DNA of 64,000 bases from Lachnospiraceae bacterium (GCA_021199655.1 JAJQHQ010000092.1:1-64000), one strand, 5' to 3'. Numbered from the stretch's first letter, positions 38,161 through 48,766 are shown. Program-made: numbers and translations. Notes: generated by a model not told the origin, from the letters alone.

Positions 38161-39309
38161 CTATAACTCAAAATCCTCCGGATACCGCCCCAGCATTTTT
38201 CCTGTCAAAGGCCAGATCACCACCTGGTGCGTCCTCCTCTCACGGGAAATAAAAGTCCACAGCTCCATCGCATCCATGACTTCCCGAACAAACTCTCCCT
38301 CCGGAAGCTCCCGGTAATTCTTCGGAAACCCGGCTCCATATTCTGCTTTTACAGATTTCAGCATCCGCTCAAACTCCGTCTGATCAACGCGAACGGTCTC
38401 CGTCACCGATAATTCCCAGGCTCTGATTCCCTCCGGGTGCTGAACCAGCTCCTGAATTTTTCCAAAACACAAGAGCAAAATATCAGAAAGGGCATTGTTC
38501 CCCGGAAAGACCCTTCCCATCCGGCATTCCTCTCCCATCAACAGATACGCGCTACTTTTGTGAATATGAACTCTGCAGTCAAACGTCTGCTCCAGGTCAT
38601 CCGCAAGACGTCTTCCATAATATTTCAGATATTCAAAGTCCTCCTCCGGGCAGTTTTCCCGGTACATTCCCGGTGTAAAAAGCAGGCGTTTGTAAACACG
38701 ATGCCTCCTTGCTATGCCGCGGTCTTCGTCCATCTCAAACCAGTCGCTCTTTTCAAAATCTTCCGGTGTCCCGTAGTCCATAATATCGCGGGAAAAATTT
38801 CTCATGAAATAACGGGAAGCGCCCGTGTTTTCATAAAGCACTTCCCCGGACTGTCCGTCCATGAACACATCGTCGCTTCCGTCTGTAATTTTTAAAATTC
38901 CCTGCGCCACAGCATAGCGCAGCACGCGGATCAGGCGGCGGCGTGTGGTGTAAACCGTCCAGTCAACAGCGCCGCCCAGTTCCGGCATATTCGCCGCCAG
39001 ATAATCTGTCAGCTGAGACAGGATAAACTGTTCCTCCGCGTCCCGATCCTCCAGAAACATCAGCAAAATACAGAAAAACGCGTATTCCTCTTTCGAAGTA
39101 AATTCTCCGATGCCCATAAAGCTTTCCGGATCCGCCGGAATCTTTTCCATTTTCACAAGCAGAGAATTCTCAACAATCGAACACCCCAGCTTTTCCGTCG
39201 CAAAAGGGCGCAGTTCCCCGATGGAATCCCGCACACGATAGTACGCTTCCTTATCCTCTGATTTCAATATCCACCGCCGATTCAGCAGCAGCTCCAATTC
39301 TTCCCGCAA
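38161..39309 (-). CDS. jetB: Wadjet/Jet subunit JetB (kleisin-associated/KITE-like)
   Basis: Position between jetA and jetC; winged-helix-like sequence RRRLIRVLRYAVAQGILKITDG. Confidence 0.75.
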   Translation of the reverse strand: MREELELLLNRRWILKSEDKEAYYRVRDSIGELRPFATEKLGCSIVENSLLVKMEKIPADPESFMGIGEFTSKEEYAFFCILLMFLEDRDAEEQFILSQLTDYLAANMPELGGAVDWTVYTTRRRLIRVLRYAVAQGILKITDGSDDVFMDGQSGEVLYENTGASRYFMRNFSRDIMDYGTPEDFEKSDWFEMDEDRGIARRHRVYKRLLFTPGMYRENCPEEDFEYLKYYGRRLADDLEQTFDCRVHIHKSSAYLLMGEECRMGRVFPGNNALSDILLLCFGKIQELVQHPEGIRAWELSVTETVRVDQTEFERMLKSVKAEYGAGFPKNYRELPEGEFVREVMDAMELWTFISRERRTHQVVIWPLTGKMLGRYPEDFEL

Positions 39310-39395
39310 GTGTCATTCCTCCTCGGCACGGATGATTATCCGGCGGAATCTCTGCCGCCAGATTACATTTTCGTAACAGTTCCGCAGCGTAACTG

Positions 39396-40874
39396 CTATA
39401 AAGAAAAGAGAATCCGCAGGCGCGGCATTGTAAAAATCCCATCAGAGCATCGCACCACACAGCGTTCATCCGCATGTTCCAGATCCAGCGTAAACAACCG
39501 TCCGTCTTCTGTTCTGGCCGTATATCCATCGTCCTCCAGTGCATCCGAGAGCCACTTCAGCAAAATCTCCCGGACTCTCGGCTGAATGACCGGCAGCGCC
39601 GCAAAATCAATTGCGCCATCCTGTTCCAGACGTTCTACTTCCTGCCTGTCCTTTTGCATTTCCTGCAGCAGCCGTTCTCTTTCTCTCGCTTTTTCTTCCC
39701 GGGTATCCCGGATCGCACTGCGGTTCGTCTTTTCCTTATAAGAACGGATCCGCGGTTTCAGCAGAAATTCAGTCGGCTCTTCTTCATAAACGCCGACATT
39801 CATACTGTCCGTGTCCCGCTCAAAATCCCCTTTCAGATGAAACGGCCGTTCCAGCCCAAACACCATGGCAGACATCCGATGCGCTTCCTGCACATCCCGG
39901 CATTTCATAAAAATCTCCGCCACATGGCGGTATTCCTCTTTCCGGTTGGCACTCAGGGCATTCTTTTCACTCAGCTGCGCCGCATAACGGGTAATGCGAC
40001 GGATGATATCATTTGTCGCGTCAAACAGCTTTCCCGCCTCATTTTCTCTTCCTTCCTCCGACACAAACCAGTCCCGGATGCTCTGATAACGTCCGTAATC
40101 CCTTTCCTTCAGAAGCTCAGCGGATACCTCCGTATCCATCCGGGGAATCGAAAGCTCATATTCCACTGCCTTGCCGAGCACTTTTTCCACCACTGACGGA
40201 TCCAGCATTCGCAGACATTCCTCAATCACACCTACATTCCGCTGGAGTCCGCGGATAAAGCTTCGCAGATATTCCACCAGTTTATCCTTAAACACCAGAA
40301 ATTCTCTGGTCCGCATCATTTCTTCCGCTTTGACGCTGCTCAGATCGCGAATGTAATCCTGATAGTTCTGGTTCAGCCGGACAAAATCATTATTCAGATC
40401 ATTCCACCAGGTATAAACGGTATCCGCGCTTTCCTTTTCCATCTCTCCGAAGCGTTCCAGCGCCAGCCGTATCCGCTCCAGCAATGTCGGCTCCAGCGAC
40501 GCACCCTCGACCAGAAGGTTTTCCAGCCGCAGCACAAGCCGCTCAATCTCCACACTGTACTCTGACATCTGATAGCGAAACTTTTTGTTCCGGAATTCCT
40601 CAATGGAGGCCACCTTGCGCGTATCCTGAATCGTCACCAGATTCTTCCATTCCGTCAGTGCCGCCAGATCCTGCTGGCACTGTTCCATGCGGTAGTCTGC
40701 GAAGTACGGATCCTGCTTCATCTGGGCATAAACATCCTCCTGATACATCCAGTACCGCAGCTTTTCATAATTCTCAAAGAAGATCCGCATAATGCTCCGA
40801 TAGCGGTCCACATTATCCGCATTTAAATATTTTGTCTCCGTCAAAGGGCGGATGAGCTTATCCGATACCTGCAT
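39396..40874 (-). CDS. jetA: Wadjet/Jet subunit JetA (kleisin-like)
   Basis: First gene of Jet operon; LIRPLTETKYLNADNVDRYRSIMRIFFENYEKLRYWMYQEDVY. Confidence 0.78.
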   Translation of the reverse strand: MQVSDKLIRPLTETKYLNADNVDRYRSIMRIFFENYEKLRYWMYQEDVYAQMKQDPYFADYRMEQCQQDLAALTEWKNLVTIQDTRKVASIEEFRNKKFRYQMSEYSVEIERLVLRLENLLVEGASLEPTLLERIRLALERFGEMEKESADTVYTWWNDLNNDFVRLNQNYQDYIRDLSSVKAEEMMRTREFLVFKDKLVEYLRSFIRGLQRNVGVIEECLRMLDPSVVEKVLGKAVEYELSIPRMDTEVSAELLKERDYGRYQSIRDWFVSEEGRENEAGKLFDATNDIIRRITRYAAQLSEKNALSANRKEEYRHVAEIFMKCRDVQEAHRMSAMVFGLERPFHLKGDFERDTDSMNVGVYEEEPTEFLLKPRIRSYKEKTNRSAIRDTREEKARERERLLQEMQKDRQEVERLEQDGAIDFAALPVIQPRVREILLKWLSDALEDDGYTARTEDGRLFTLDLEHADERCVVRCSDGIFTMPRLRILFSL

Positions 40875-40886
40875 AGGGAACCTCCC

Positions 40887-41795
40887 TTACCCCGCTAATT
40901 TTGCAGCGACTTTCTCATACTCCGGCATGGGCACCCCATATTCCTTACCCATCCGGACAACCTGATAGATCAGGCCGTCAATCTCCGACTGTTTTCCTGC
41001 CATAATATCACGCTGCATGGAAGTCGTCGCTTCCGGAGCCAGATCCGCCAGAATCTTTAAATTGGTATCTACCATATCCTGTCCAAAATCAATTCCCATG
41101 GCCTCCGCGAGTGCGACGATCTCCAGGATCATCGCCTTGAACATCTCCCGCGGCTCCCCTTCCGCCTGCACAGCTCTCGCCGCGCAATTGTAATAAAGGC
41201 CAACCGCGCCGATAGGAGACACATAGGAAAACTTCTGCAGCGCATCCCGCCGAATATTATCAGAAAGAATGCCGCGGATTCCGCTTTCTTCAAAGTCCCG
41301 GGCAATCTCCTTCAGAACCGGTCTGTATTCTTCCACACTGCGAACTCCGAATACGACGCGGCAGATCGCTCCATGCTGCTTCAGAATGCCGGGAGCCTCC
41401 ACATTCGCAGAAACATAAATACATCCGTCTGTCACCAGAATGCCGGGAAGCTCTTCCTGCATTTTCCCGCCGGTTCCATAGATATTCAAAATCGGGATCA
41501 CGACCGTGTCCGGTCCGGCCACTCTTCGAATCAGAGGATAAACACTGTCCAGCGAATATCCTTTTACGCAAACCAGAATCACATCCGGCTGTTCGTCATA
41601 TTCTTCCTCAGAGACTGCCTTCACAGGCAGAACCACCGTCTGTCCATTCCACACCTGATGAACGGTAAGCCCCTGTGCTTTCATGGCTTTCAGATGCTCG
41701 CCCCGGGCAATGAGCGTCACATCCTTTCCGCCTTCCGTAAGCTTATACCCCAGGATGCCGCCGGTCCCGCCGGCACCGATAATCATGTATTTCAT
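40887..41795 (-). CDS. 2-dehydropantoate 2-reductase family protein
   Basis: MKYMIIGAGGTGGILGYKLTEGGKDVTLIARGEHLKAMKAQGL. Confidence 0.9.
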   Translation of the reverse strand: MKYMIIGAGGTGGILGYKLTEGGKDVTLIARGEHLKAMKAQGLTVHQVWNGQTVVLPVKAVSEEEYDEQPDVILVCVKGYSLDSVYPLIRRVAGPDTVVIPILNIYGTGGKMQEELPGILVTDGCIYVSANVEAPGILKQHGAICRVVFGVRSVEEYRPVLKEIARDFEESGIRGILSDNIRRDALQKFSYVSPIGAVGLYYNCAARAVQAEGEPREMFKAMILEIVALAEAMGIDFGQDMVDTNLKILADLAPEATTSMQRDIMAGKQSEIDGLIYQVVRMGKEYGVPMPEYEKVAAKLAG

Positions 41796-41813
41796 CGTTT
41801 TGTGTCTCCTTTT

Positions 41814-42200
41814 CTACAAATCTTTCTCTATCATTCCAATCAGTTCGAGGTCTGCCGGCAGCCATTCCACACTGTACAATTCCTCCTTCGAAAGCCATCT
41901 TGCAGCCTCATGTTCCTTCAGCACCAGATCGCCCGAGACAACCTCAGCCCAGAAGCAGTTCATCGACAGATGAAATGTCGGATAGTCATACTCGACCCGT
42001 GTGATCTGCTCTCCTACTGCTATCACTGTATCCAGTTCCTCGCGGATTTCACGCATTAGCGCTTCCTGCTCCGTCTCCCCCGGCTCCACCTTTCCGCCCG
42101 GAAATTCCCAGCCATCCTTAAATTCGCCATAGCCTCGCTGGGTGGCAAATATTTTGTTTTCGTGCCGGATCACGGCGGCCACTACTTTTACGATTTTCAT
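41814..42200 (-). CDS. NUDIX hydrolase (MutT-like, 8-oxo-dGTP diphosphatase)
   Basis: WEFPGGKVEPGETEQEALMREIREELD Nudix box. Confidence 0.92.
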   Translation of the reverse strand: MKIVKVVAAVIRHENKIFATQRGYGEFKDGWEFPGGKVEPGETEQEALMREIREELDTVIAVGEQITRVEYDYPTFHLSMNCFWAEVVSGDLVLKEHEAARWLSKEELYSVEWLPADLELIGMIEKDL

Positions 42201-42238
42201 TTCTTTCTCACTTTTATACTCTGTACAACTTCAGCAGT

Positions 42239-42868
42239 TCACCCGGCATCCGCTTCCATCAGTTCTTTCAGCCTCTCCAGCACATGCCCCAGCACATAAT
42301 AGGTCGTCTCATAGCGCAGAAAATCCAGCGTATTTTCATCCCACATGAATTTCAGGCTCGCCGGAAATTCATCGTCTGACTCCCAGAACTGCAGCATCAG
42401 CGGAAGAAACGGAAACGGATGCAACAGATATGACACGTCCCCAATCTTCTGCTTTTCCCCGCCCAGAGTCTCGCAGGCCTTTCTAAGTTCCGGCAGCCTT
42501 CCGTCGAAATAATCCGCATATTTTCCATAAAGGTCATTGCCCAGGCCGGAGGACCGAACCGTGCCTTTCAGATCATTGACCTTCACAAATTGTCCGGACA
42601 GACGGCAGTCTTCCTTCGAGTCGCAGAGCACATCACAAATGGCAAGCACTTCATTAAAGCCTGCATGCTCCACATGTGTGAATCCGTCCGCTGTCCATTC
42701 GGTTCGGCCGGAACTGCGGTCAATGCGGTAATCCCGCCCCACAAATTCTATGTACAGGTACTGCCCATCATGTTTCAGATGAAATTTGTCGATCATATTC
42801 TCCTGATCATAGTTCAGAAACCGCCGCTCCGCATTGTCTCTTGTAATGTCATAATTGGATGATGCCAT
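42239..42868 (-). CDS. DUF3786 domain-containing protein
   Basis: YIEFVGRDYRIDRSSG...LLHPFPFLPLMLQFWESDDEFPASLKFMWDENTLDFLRYETTYYV. Confidence 0.7.
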   Translation of the reverse strand: MASSNYDITRDNAERRFLNYDQENMIDKFHLKHDGQYLYIEFVGRDYRIDRSSGRTEWTADGFTHVEHAGFNEVLAICDVLCDSKEDCRLSGQFVKVNDLKGTVRSSGLGNDLYGKYADYFDGRLPELRKACETLGGEKQKIGDVSYLLHPFPFLPLMLQFWESDDEFPASLKFMWDENTLDFLRYETTYYVLGHVLERLKELMEADAG

Positions 42869-42961
42869 ATTGTTTATCAGCCCTTCTTCTGGTGTGTCCG
42901 CCTTCCGCTTCTTTTAGTGGAACATATTTAAAGCCAGGTTAAATAATATTATTCATTTAAC

Positions 42962-44119
42962 CTACAGCCTGATATATAAACGTTTCCGATGCAGAATTCT
43001 GTCAATCTGCGTATTAACCAGATGGTCTAATACAGAAAGGCGTTCTTCAGGCAGGCCGTATTCCCGATTTCTGTTAAATTGAAACCCGGTCAGGTTTTGC
43101 AGATCCGAACGAATCTGCGGTGTAAGCAGGCCATGCGCGATTTCATTGAAATCTTCCCCAATTTTGGTCGGCCGTTCCGCCAGATAAGCATTCATATTCC
43201 GAAAATCATCTTCTTCCGCATAGGGCAGCAACGCCTGATTATGGTCGAACACTGGCGCCATTCCGGTAATTACCAGCGTATCCGTGTCAAACAACATCCC
43301 ATAATTTCCACGATGTCGATCTGTATTAATAATCAACGCATCCAGCACGACCATTCGTCGGAAATCATCGTCCGCACCATATTTCTCCATGTAGGAGAGA
43401 ATACCTTCCGGATCCAGAATATTCCTGGCCGCAGCGTGAATCGTCACAAATCCAGACTGTTCATCTGTAAAAAGCGGGCATCGGGAAACCAGTTTTCCCC
43501 GAAACATTTCAATCTGATAAGGCACATAAGACCGGCAAAACGCCGCCGCCACCTCACTTGCATACATCTCGGAATAGGGCTCCAATCCTGCATTTCGCGC
43601 CCCTTCAGATCCCTGCTTCATCAGGTAAATCTTACCATTCTCCCTTATCCAGCATTTTGCAAATGAACCGCTTGTACCAAATTCAGGGGAAGTAGTGGAA
43701 AAGCTTTCTCCATACAACCCACCTTCAAAAGCCAAATGCGCAATCGTCTCATCAAAATCGTTCCGAAAGAGAGAAACCCGATCCCATGTCAGATCAGACG
43801 CCGCAGGACGAATCCAGAATGTGTCATTCAAGTTCAACGCGTAGGTCACGCGAATATAGCCTTCCAAATCATAGCACCCGCACAAACGGAGAAGTTTCTC
43901 AATATGCGCCCGGTGTTTAGGTGCCTGACGTTGAGCAATCCACGACTGAATATCAGAAAATCCAATCGGCAGGAGGGCGCCGCTTTCACGGGAGATTTCC
44001 TCAAACTTCAGCGTTCCAAGTTCTGAACGATGCACCTGAAAGGTCAGAAGTTTTCGGTCTTTATTCATCAAAAAAAACGTGTTATCCAGAAACATATACG
44101 TTCCTCCTGATATATCCAT
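42962..44119 (-). CDS. HipA-like kinase-fold protein
   Basis: VVLDALIINTDRHRGNYGMLFDTDTLVITGMAPVFDHNQAL catalytic/Mg-binding motifs. Confidence 0.75.
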   Translation of the reverse strand: MDISGGTYMFLDNTFFLMNKDRKLLTFQVHRSELGTLKFEEISRESGALLPIGFSDIQSWIAQRQAPKHRAHIEKLLRLCGCYDLEGYIRVTYALNLNDTFWIRPAASDLTWDRVSLFRNDFDETIAHLAFEGGLYGESFSTTSPEFGTSGSFAKCWIRENGKIYLMKQGSEGARNAGLEPYSEMYASEVAAAFCRSYVPYQIEMFRGKLVSRCPLFTDEQSGFVTIHAAARNILDPEGILSYMEKYGADDDFRRMVVLDALIINTDRHRGNYGMLFDTDTLVITGMAPVFDHNQALLPYAEEDDFRNMNAYLAERPTKIGEDFNEIAHGLLTPQIRSDLQNLTGFQFNRNREYGLPEERLSVLDHLVNTQIDRILHRKRLYIRL

Positions 44120-44324
44120 TCGTTATTATAACGTCACTGAAATAAATAACAACACTTTTTGTCTTACCTTCCTTGTGTTAATGTTTCATTTATCATCTGT
44201 TTATTAATCAGACCTCCTCACGAATCAAAAATGCTTCTTTTCCTGTTACTCTATCTAAATCGTCAATGATCGCCAGCATCTTCTTTTCAGCATTCTTCAT
44301 AAATCCGCCATTCATAACACGTTT

Positions 44325-44379
44325 TAACTCAATTCTAACTCAACTCTAACTCAACTCTAACTCAATTTTAACTCGATTA
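44325..44379. repeat. 11-bp tandem repeat, 5 units (TAACTCAACTC-type)
   Basis: TAACTCAATTC TAACTCAACTC TAACTCAACTC TAACTCAATTT TAACTCGATTA, followed by inverted match AGTCGAGTTAGAGTTAAA. Confidence 0.8.
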
Positions 44380-44445
44380 CCGATTGAATTAAAGTCGAGT
44401 TAGAGTTAAATATATCTGTCTTTTTCATCTGCGTTTCATAGAACC

Positions 44446-44973
44446 TTACCGCCGGTAGCGGAATCCATATTCTATTTTTAACCTTTCCCAAATTTCAAAT
44501 GCGACTGGACAGACGCCTACGGCATCCAGAACGCTGAACAGGCTTTGTAATCTTTCCGGTTGATTTGTATAGGGGTATTTTTTGCAGCTATCAGGCTTGC
44601 AGTCCCCCAAAATGCATTCTCCTGACTCGTTCATAAAATCGCATGGCATGTGGAGCGTGGCATAGTTTCCCTCTACGTCAAGCTCGGCTTTTAAATACTG
44701 CTCTTTAAAAACGTCCACACTCATTCCCAACTTATCCGCATCCTGCTCCAGGTCCTCTTCCGGTATGCTTCCAGCATATAATTTGCAGCAATTACGGCAT
44801 CTGCTGCAATCATAATTTTGAAACAATTCATTATGTAATCTCTGAAACTGCTCATCCAGCTTCTCCTCATCCGCATGAATCTTTAAGAATGTACGAAATG
44901 CCAGATTTTCATTTTCTTTTTTCTTTGATTGAAATTTCACTTCTCTTGGTTTTATCATGTCCTCACCCCGCAA
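44446..44973 (-). CDS. YkgJ-family cysteine cluster protein
   Basis: CSRCRNCCKLYAGSIPEED...CILGDCKPDSCKKYPY. Confidence 0.82.
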   Translation of the reverse strand: MRGEDMIKPREVKFQSKKKENENLAFRTFLKIHADEEKLDEQFQRLHNELFQNYDCSRCRNCCKLYAGSIPEEDLEQDADKLGMSVDVFKEQYLKAELDVEGNYATLHMPCDFMNESGECILGDCKPDSCKKYPYTNQPERLQSLFSVLDAVGVCPVAFEIWERLKIEYGFRYRR

Positions 44974-45711
44974 ACATTTCCAATTAATACTTTTTCCGCT
45001 GTTCGTCTCTCATTTCCTCTGATTATAGCTGCAATTTCTTCCAGATGCAAGTAAAGCTCACATTTAGCGGTCAGAATAGTCTCCTTTCTTTTCCAGTCGC
45101 CTGCAATACATTTATCGCCTTCCCTTATATTTCACGCCGCCTTCGCCTGCTTCAGGAAGCGATAAATCTTTGTCCCATCCGCTCTCCCGAACCGCTTCAG
45201 CGAGCCAAGATACAGATCCTTCGGCTTTTTTTCCGCTTCTGTCAGTTCAAAAATCTTCGCGACCTCATCTTCATATTCCGTATCCGCAAAAAGAGTCTCA
45301 ATCTTCTTTTTCCGGCGTTCTTTCCCGTCCTGCTACAAAGAGATTTTCGTTCATCCGTCTGCCCCTCCTTTTTTACACGGCATTTAGTATATATTATATA
45401 TTATTAATATACTCATTTCAAGATACACCAGCTATTTAATTTTGTATACAATCTCTTCCGTCGTTCCTTGTTTGCAAAATATGTTATTGTTTTCCGGATG
45501 ATTCCTGTTCCATTATCATCTGCTCAGTTACACTTATCAGAACATGAATCCGGCTGCTTTATTATATTAGCATCAGGATGAATTACAGGATTTCTCGTAA
45601 CTGTTCAGTCCTTCACAGTTATGATTTTTCAAATTATTTCCGCAAATAAAATAATCAAAAATTATTGGGACGTTTTTGCGCTCTCATCCGTCTAATATAT
45701 GAAAGGGGGAA

Positions 45712-46227
45712 ATGAGCATGGAAGAATTTGCTGAACTGGCTGAAAAGGCAGCCGGACATGATGCCGACGCCTTTACAGCACTGATGCAATCGCAGATGCA
45801 GAATATGTATAAAACAGCACGCGCGATCCTGGCGAATGAATCCGACATAGCTGATGCGATTTCCGAGACTATTCTCACCTGTTGGGAAAAGCTGGATCAG
45901 CTGAGCGACCCGGCCTGGTTTCGCACATGGATGACACGGATTCTGGTCAACAAATGCAATGACGTGATCCGGCAGGGAAAAAATCTATGCATGCCGGGGG
46001 AGGTGCCTGAGATATCCGCGGCGGATTCCGGATTTACAAATGCCGAATGGAACGAGGCGCTTGGCATGCTGGATGAAAAATACCGTCTGGTGCTGATGCT
46101 GTATTATGTGGAAGGCTATAAAACCAGTGAGATCAGTACAATTCTGGAAGTAACCGAAAGTACGGTACGCACACAGCTGGCAAGAGGACGTGAAAAGCTG
46201 GCACAGGCTGTTACAGGGAAAAAGTGA
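45712..46227 (+). CDS. ECF-type RNA polymerase sigma factor
   Basis: DADAFTALMQSQMQNMYKTARAILANESDIADAISETILTCWEKL...EGYKTSEISTILEVTESTVRTQLARGREKL. Confidence 0.9.
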   Translation: MSMEEFAELAEKAAGHDADAFTALMQSQMQNMYKTARAILANESDIADAISETILTCWEKLDQLSDPAWFRTWMTRILVNKCNDVIRQGKNLCMPGEVPEISAADSGFTNAEWNEALGMLDEKYRLVLMLYYVEGYKTSEISTILEVTESTVRTQLARGREKLAQAVTGKK

Positions 46228-46310
46228 AAAGCCGCGCATGAAAAATCGCCCGGCAGAGAGGCGCAGCCTGCGAACTCAATGCAGGACAAATAAAGGAGGC
46301 AAATGCGCTT

Positions 46311-47837
46311 ATGAAAGAAATTAAGACAGAGCATTGGCAGACGGCTGAGAGTCAAAATGATTCGAATAAAGCCATCAGGAAGGAATGGGATCCTGGAGAA
46401 GTGATTGAAGTACTGCGGGAAGATATTGAAATTCCGGAAGCTGTAAAACAGAAAGCGAATGAAGCCTTTTCCAAAATAAATCAGGAAAAGGAAGCAACTG
46501 CAAATGAGGCGTTTTCCAAAATACATCGGGAAGCGAAAGCAACTGCACATTCCGAGATCCCGGAGAAAGAAGTTGTATATAAGAAAAAAACTGTGTATGA
46601 GAAAGCTCACATGCGTGAAAATCACGAAAAAGATGGAGTCTCTTTGGCAGGGAACACATCAAACAGAAACATAGCCGCCAAAGAGGCAGGCAGCCAAATG
46701 CAAGGAAACAGCAAACACTCCGGAGCAGGAAAAAGAAGCTCTCGCACCCACAAACACGCACTGGCAGTCGGAATCGCGGCGGCATGCGCGGTGATGATCT
46801 GCAGCGTAGGCGTGATGGCCGCGTATCGGCAGTGGAGCCGCTCCGTAGAGAAGGGAATGCAGGCGGACGAAGAGCAACTCGCCGACCTTGAAGCCGAGCA
46901 AATGCTGTCCGTATCCGGAGCATCCGTGACAGACCAGGGTGTGACGATCACCTCCGAAGAAGCCATTGTCGACAGCCATTATGCCTATCTCGTATTCAAA
47001 GTAGAAGGCTATACGCTGGAAGAAGGAGCACAGCCGGAATTTACAAATGTGGATGTGAGTGCTTCTGATGGAGAAGATCTCTATCTGGAAGGAAGTGGAG
47101 CTACCTCCTGCAACTTCTATAACGGTCTGATCGTCGGCGAAAACGGAAGGGCTGTAAACGCGGATGGAAGCGAAATAAAAGAGGATGAGGATGGTAACTG
47201 GCTTCTGCAGTATGTGCAGGACGACGGAAGTCTGGAATACTGTATCACCCTTTATTCCACAACAGAGGGCGCATTTATCGGAAGGAACTTACACATCGAA
47301 TTTCAGGGGCTGGGTTCATATATAGAAGATTCCGAAGAGGAAATCCGAACAGGCATTGACGGTACCTGGAACTTTGATCTGGCTCTGTCCGGTTCGCCAA
47401 ACACGACAACCTTTGATCTGGATACGGTGCTTGGAGACAGCGGCGCGACCGTAATTCAGGCTGTTCTCTCTCCGCTATCCGCAACGATATACTATGAATT
47501 TCCTTATTCCGAATACACAGTCGAAGCGGAAGATGAAAACGGAATGACGCGGATCACCACTTCTTTTGAAGAAGCGCCGACATTTCTCGGTTTCCGCATG
47601 AAAGACGGCACAGATATTCGTTATCTGACTGGCGGAGGCTCCAACGGCTATGATAACGACTGGAATGATATTGATAACGGTGAAATGCTCATTTACCGTG
47701 TAATACAGGGCTATGGACGTGTCATCGATGTGGATGAAATCGAAAGCCTGCTGTTTCTGAAATCTTATCCGGAAGAATCAGAAGAAGGGGAAGCGGTGCT
47801 CACTGATGAGAATCTGTATATTGTACCGCTGCAGTAG
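46311..47837 (+). CDS. Membrane protein, probable anti-sigma (DUF4179-like)
   Basis: Directly follows ECF sigma gene; single TM (HALAVGIAAACAVMICSVGVMAAY) and extracellular domain; N-terminal repeat KANEAFSKI. Confidence 0.72.
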   Translation: MKEIKTEHWQTAESQNDSNKAIRKEWDPGEVIEVLREDIEIPEAVKQKANEAFSKINQEKEATANEAFSKIHREAKATAHSEIPEKEVVYKKKTVYEKAHMRENHEKDGVSLAGNTSNRNIAAKEAGSQMQGNSKHSGAGKRSSRTHKHALAVGIAAACAVMICSVGVMAAYRQWSRSVEKGMQADEEQLADLEAEQMLSVSGASVTDQGVTITSEEAIVDSHYAYLVFKVEGYTLEEGAQPEFTNVDVSASDGEDLYLEGSGATSCNFYNGLIVGENGRAVNADGSEIKEDEDGNWLLQYVQDDGSLEYCITLYSTTEGAFIGRNLHIEFQGLGSYIEDSEEEIRTGIDGTWNFDLALSGSPNTTTFDLDTVLGDSGATVIQAVLSPLSATIYYEFPYSEYTVEAEDENGMTRITTSFEEAPTFLGFRMKDGTDIRYLTGGGSNGYDNDWNDIDNGEMLIYRVIQGYGRVIDVDEIESLLFLKSYPEESEEGEAVLTDENLYIVPLQ

Positions 47838-48160
47838 TACGATATGCAAAAACCGAGAAGATGTATTTGGAAACGGATATTTATAACCGTTACTGTATTT
47901 TAAATTCTATGATAGGAGCAGTCTGCAAGTCATTTGCAGGCTGCTTTTTCTTATCCTTTAAGGAAACTATTCGGACTCGACACGCTCACCATGTTCTCTG
48001 ATCAAAGCGCTTTTCGAAACCATCCATTGTTCTCCAAACTTCTGCTCATCAATTCCTTTTTTACTTACCATATGCGACTGCATTACGCAAAATACTTTCA
48101 TTTTGTCCCCATAAAATTCATCCAGAATTTCTTTTAAATACAGCTACGAATCGAAAAAAA

Positions 48161-48240
48161 TTAATGATAAACATTAAAAAAACATTGACAAACATTATTT
48201 TCAAGTATATACTACAGCACGAATTAACGATAAACATTAA
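48161..48240 (+). promoter_or_regulatory. Promoter flanked by two palindromic operators
   Basis: TTAATGATAAACATTAA (48161-48177) and TTAACGATAAACATTAA (48224-48240); TTGACA (48185-48190)-17 bp-TATACT (48208-48213). Confidence 0.7.
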
Positions 48241-48265
48241 TTTTTTAATGAAAAGGAGCTATATC

Positions 48266-48766
48266 ATGAACACAAATAATGAACTGGAAAAAATGAGGAA
48301 ATGGGGACATGCGTTGGAGAAAGCATCTCTAATCATAGGTAAGATCGTGTATATGTTTAGCCTCCTTGCCGGAGTACTGATTTTAGTAAATATGTTCGGC
48401 ATTTTTAATACTATGGGGCTAACTGTAGACCTGACCAGCTTTGGCAATACCATTCATTATCAGGAGCTTTCACTTCCTTTGCAAATTATAGTAAGTTTAT
48501 TACTGATCGCAATGCTGGTTATAACATGTATCATGGTTAACGCATTGGTACATGCTCTGAGAAGTGTATTTCAATCAATAGCAAACGGCAGACCCTTTGA
48601 GGATTGCACTGTTAAAGGGTTTCGCAAAGCGGCTCTTTGGATAGCAATTCTTGGAGTACTCAATGGAGAAATCTTTGGACTTATTATTGCTGTGCTATGC
48701 CTGTTTCTCTCATATGTATTTCATTATGGAATGCTTTTGCAGCAGGAATCAGATGAAACATTATAA
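48266..48766 (+). CDS. DUF2975-like membrane protein
   Basis: RBS aaaaggag; multiple TM segments; paired with HTH gene. Confidence 0.7.
   Translation: MNTNNELEKMRKWGHALEKASLIIGKIVYMFSLLAGVLILVNMFGIFNTMGLTVDLTSFGNTIHYQELSLPLQIIVSLLLIAMLVITCIMVNALVHALRSVFQSIANGRPFEDCTVKGFRKAALWIAILGVLNGEIFGLIIAVLCLFLSYVFHYGMLLQQESDETL

Noticed and set aside
44325-44418. Possible CRISPR array
   Set aside because: 11-bp contiguous tandem units with no spacers; no cas genes in window
45045-45439. Plus-strand ORFs 120 and 89 aa
   Set aside because: Opposite strand reads as a short degraded ORF (KIETLFADTEYEDEVAKIFELTEAEKKPKDLYLGSLKRFGRADGTKIYRFLKQAKAA*) without a start codon; neither strand supports an intact gene
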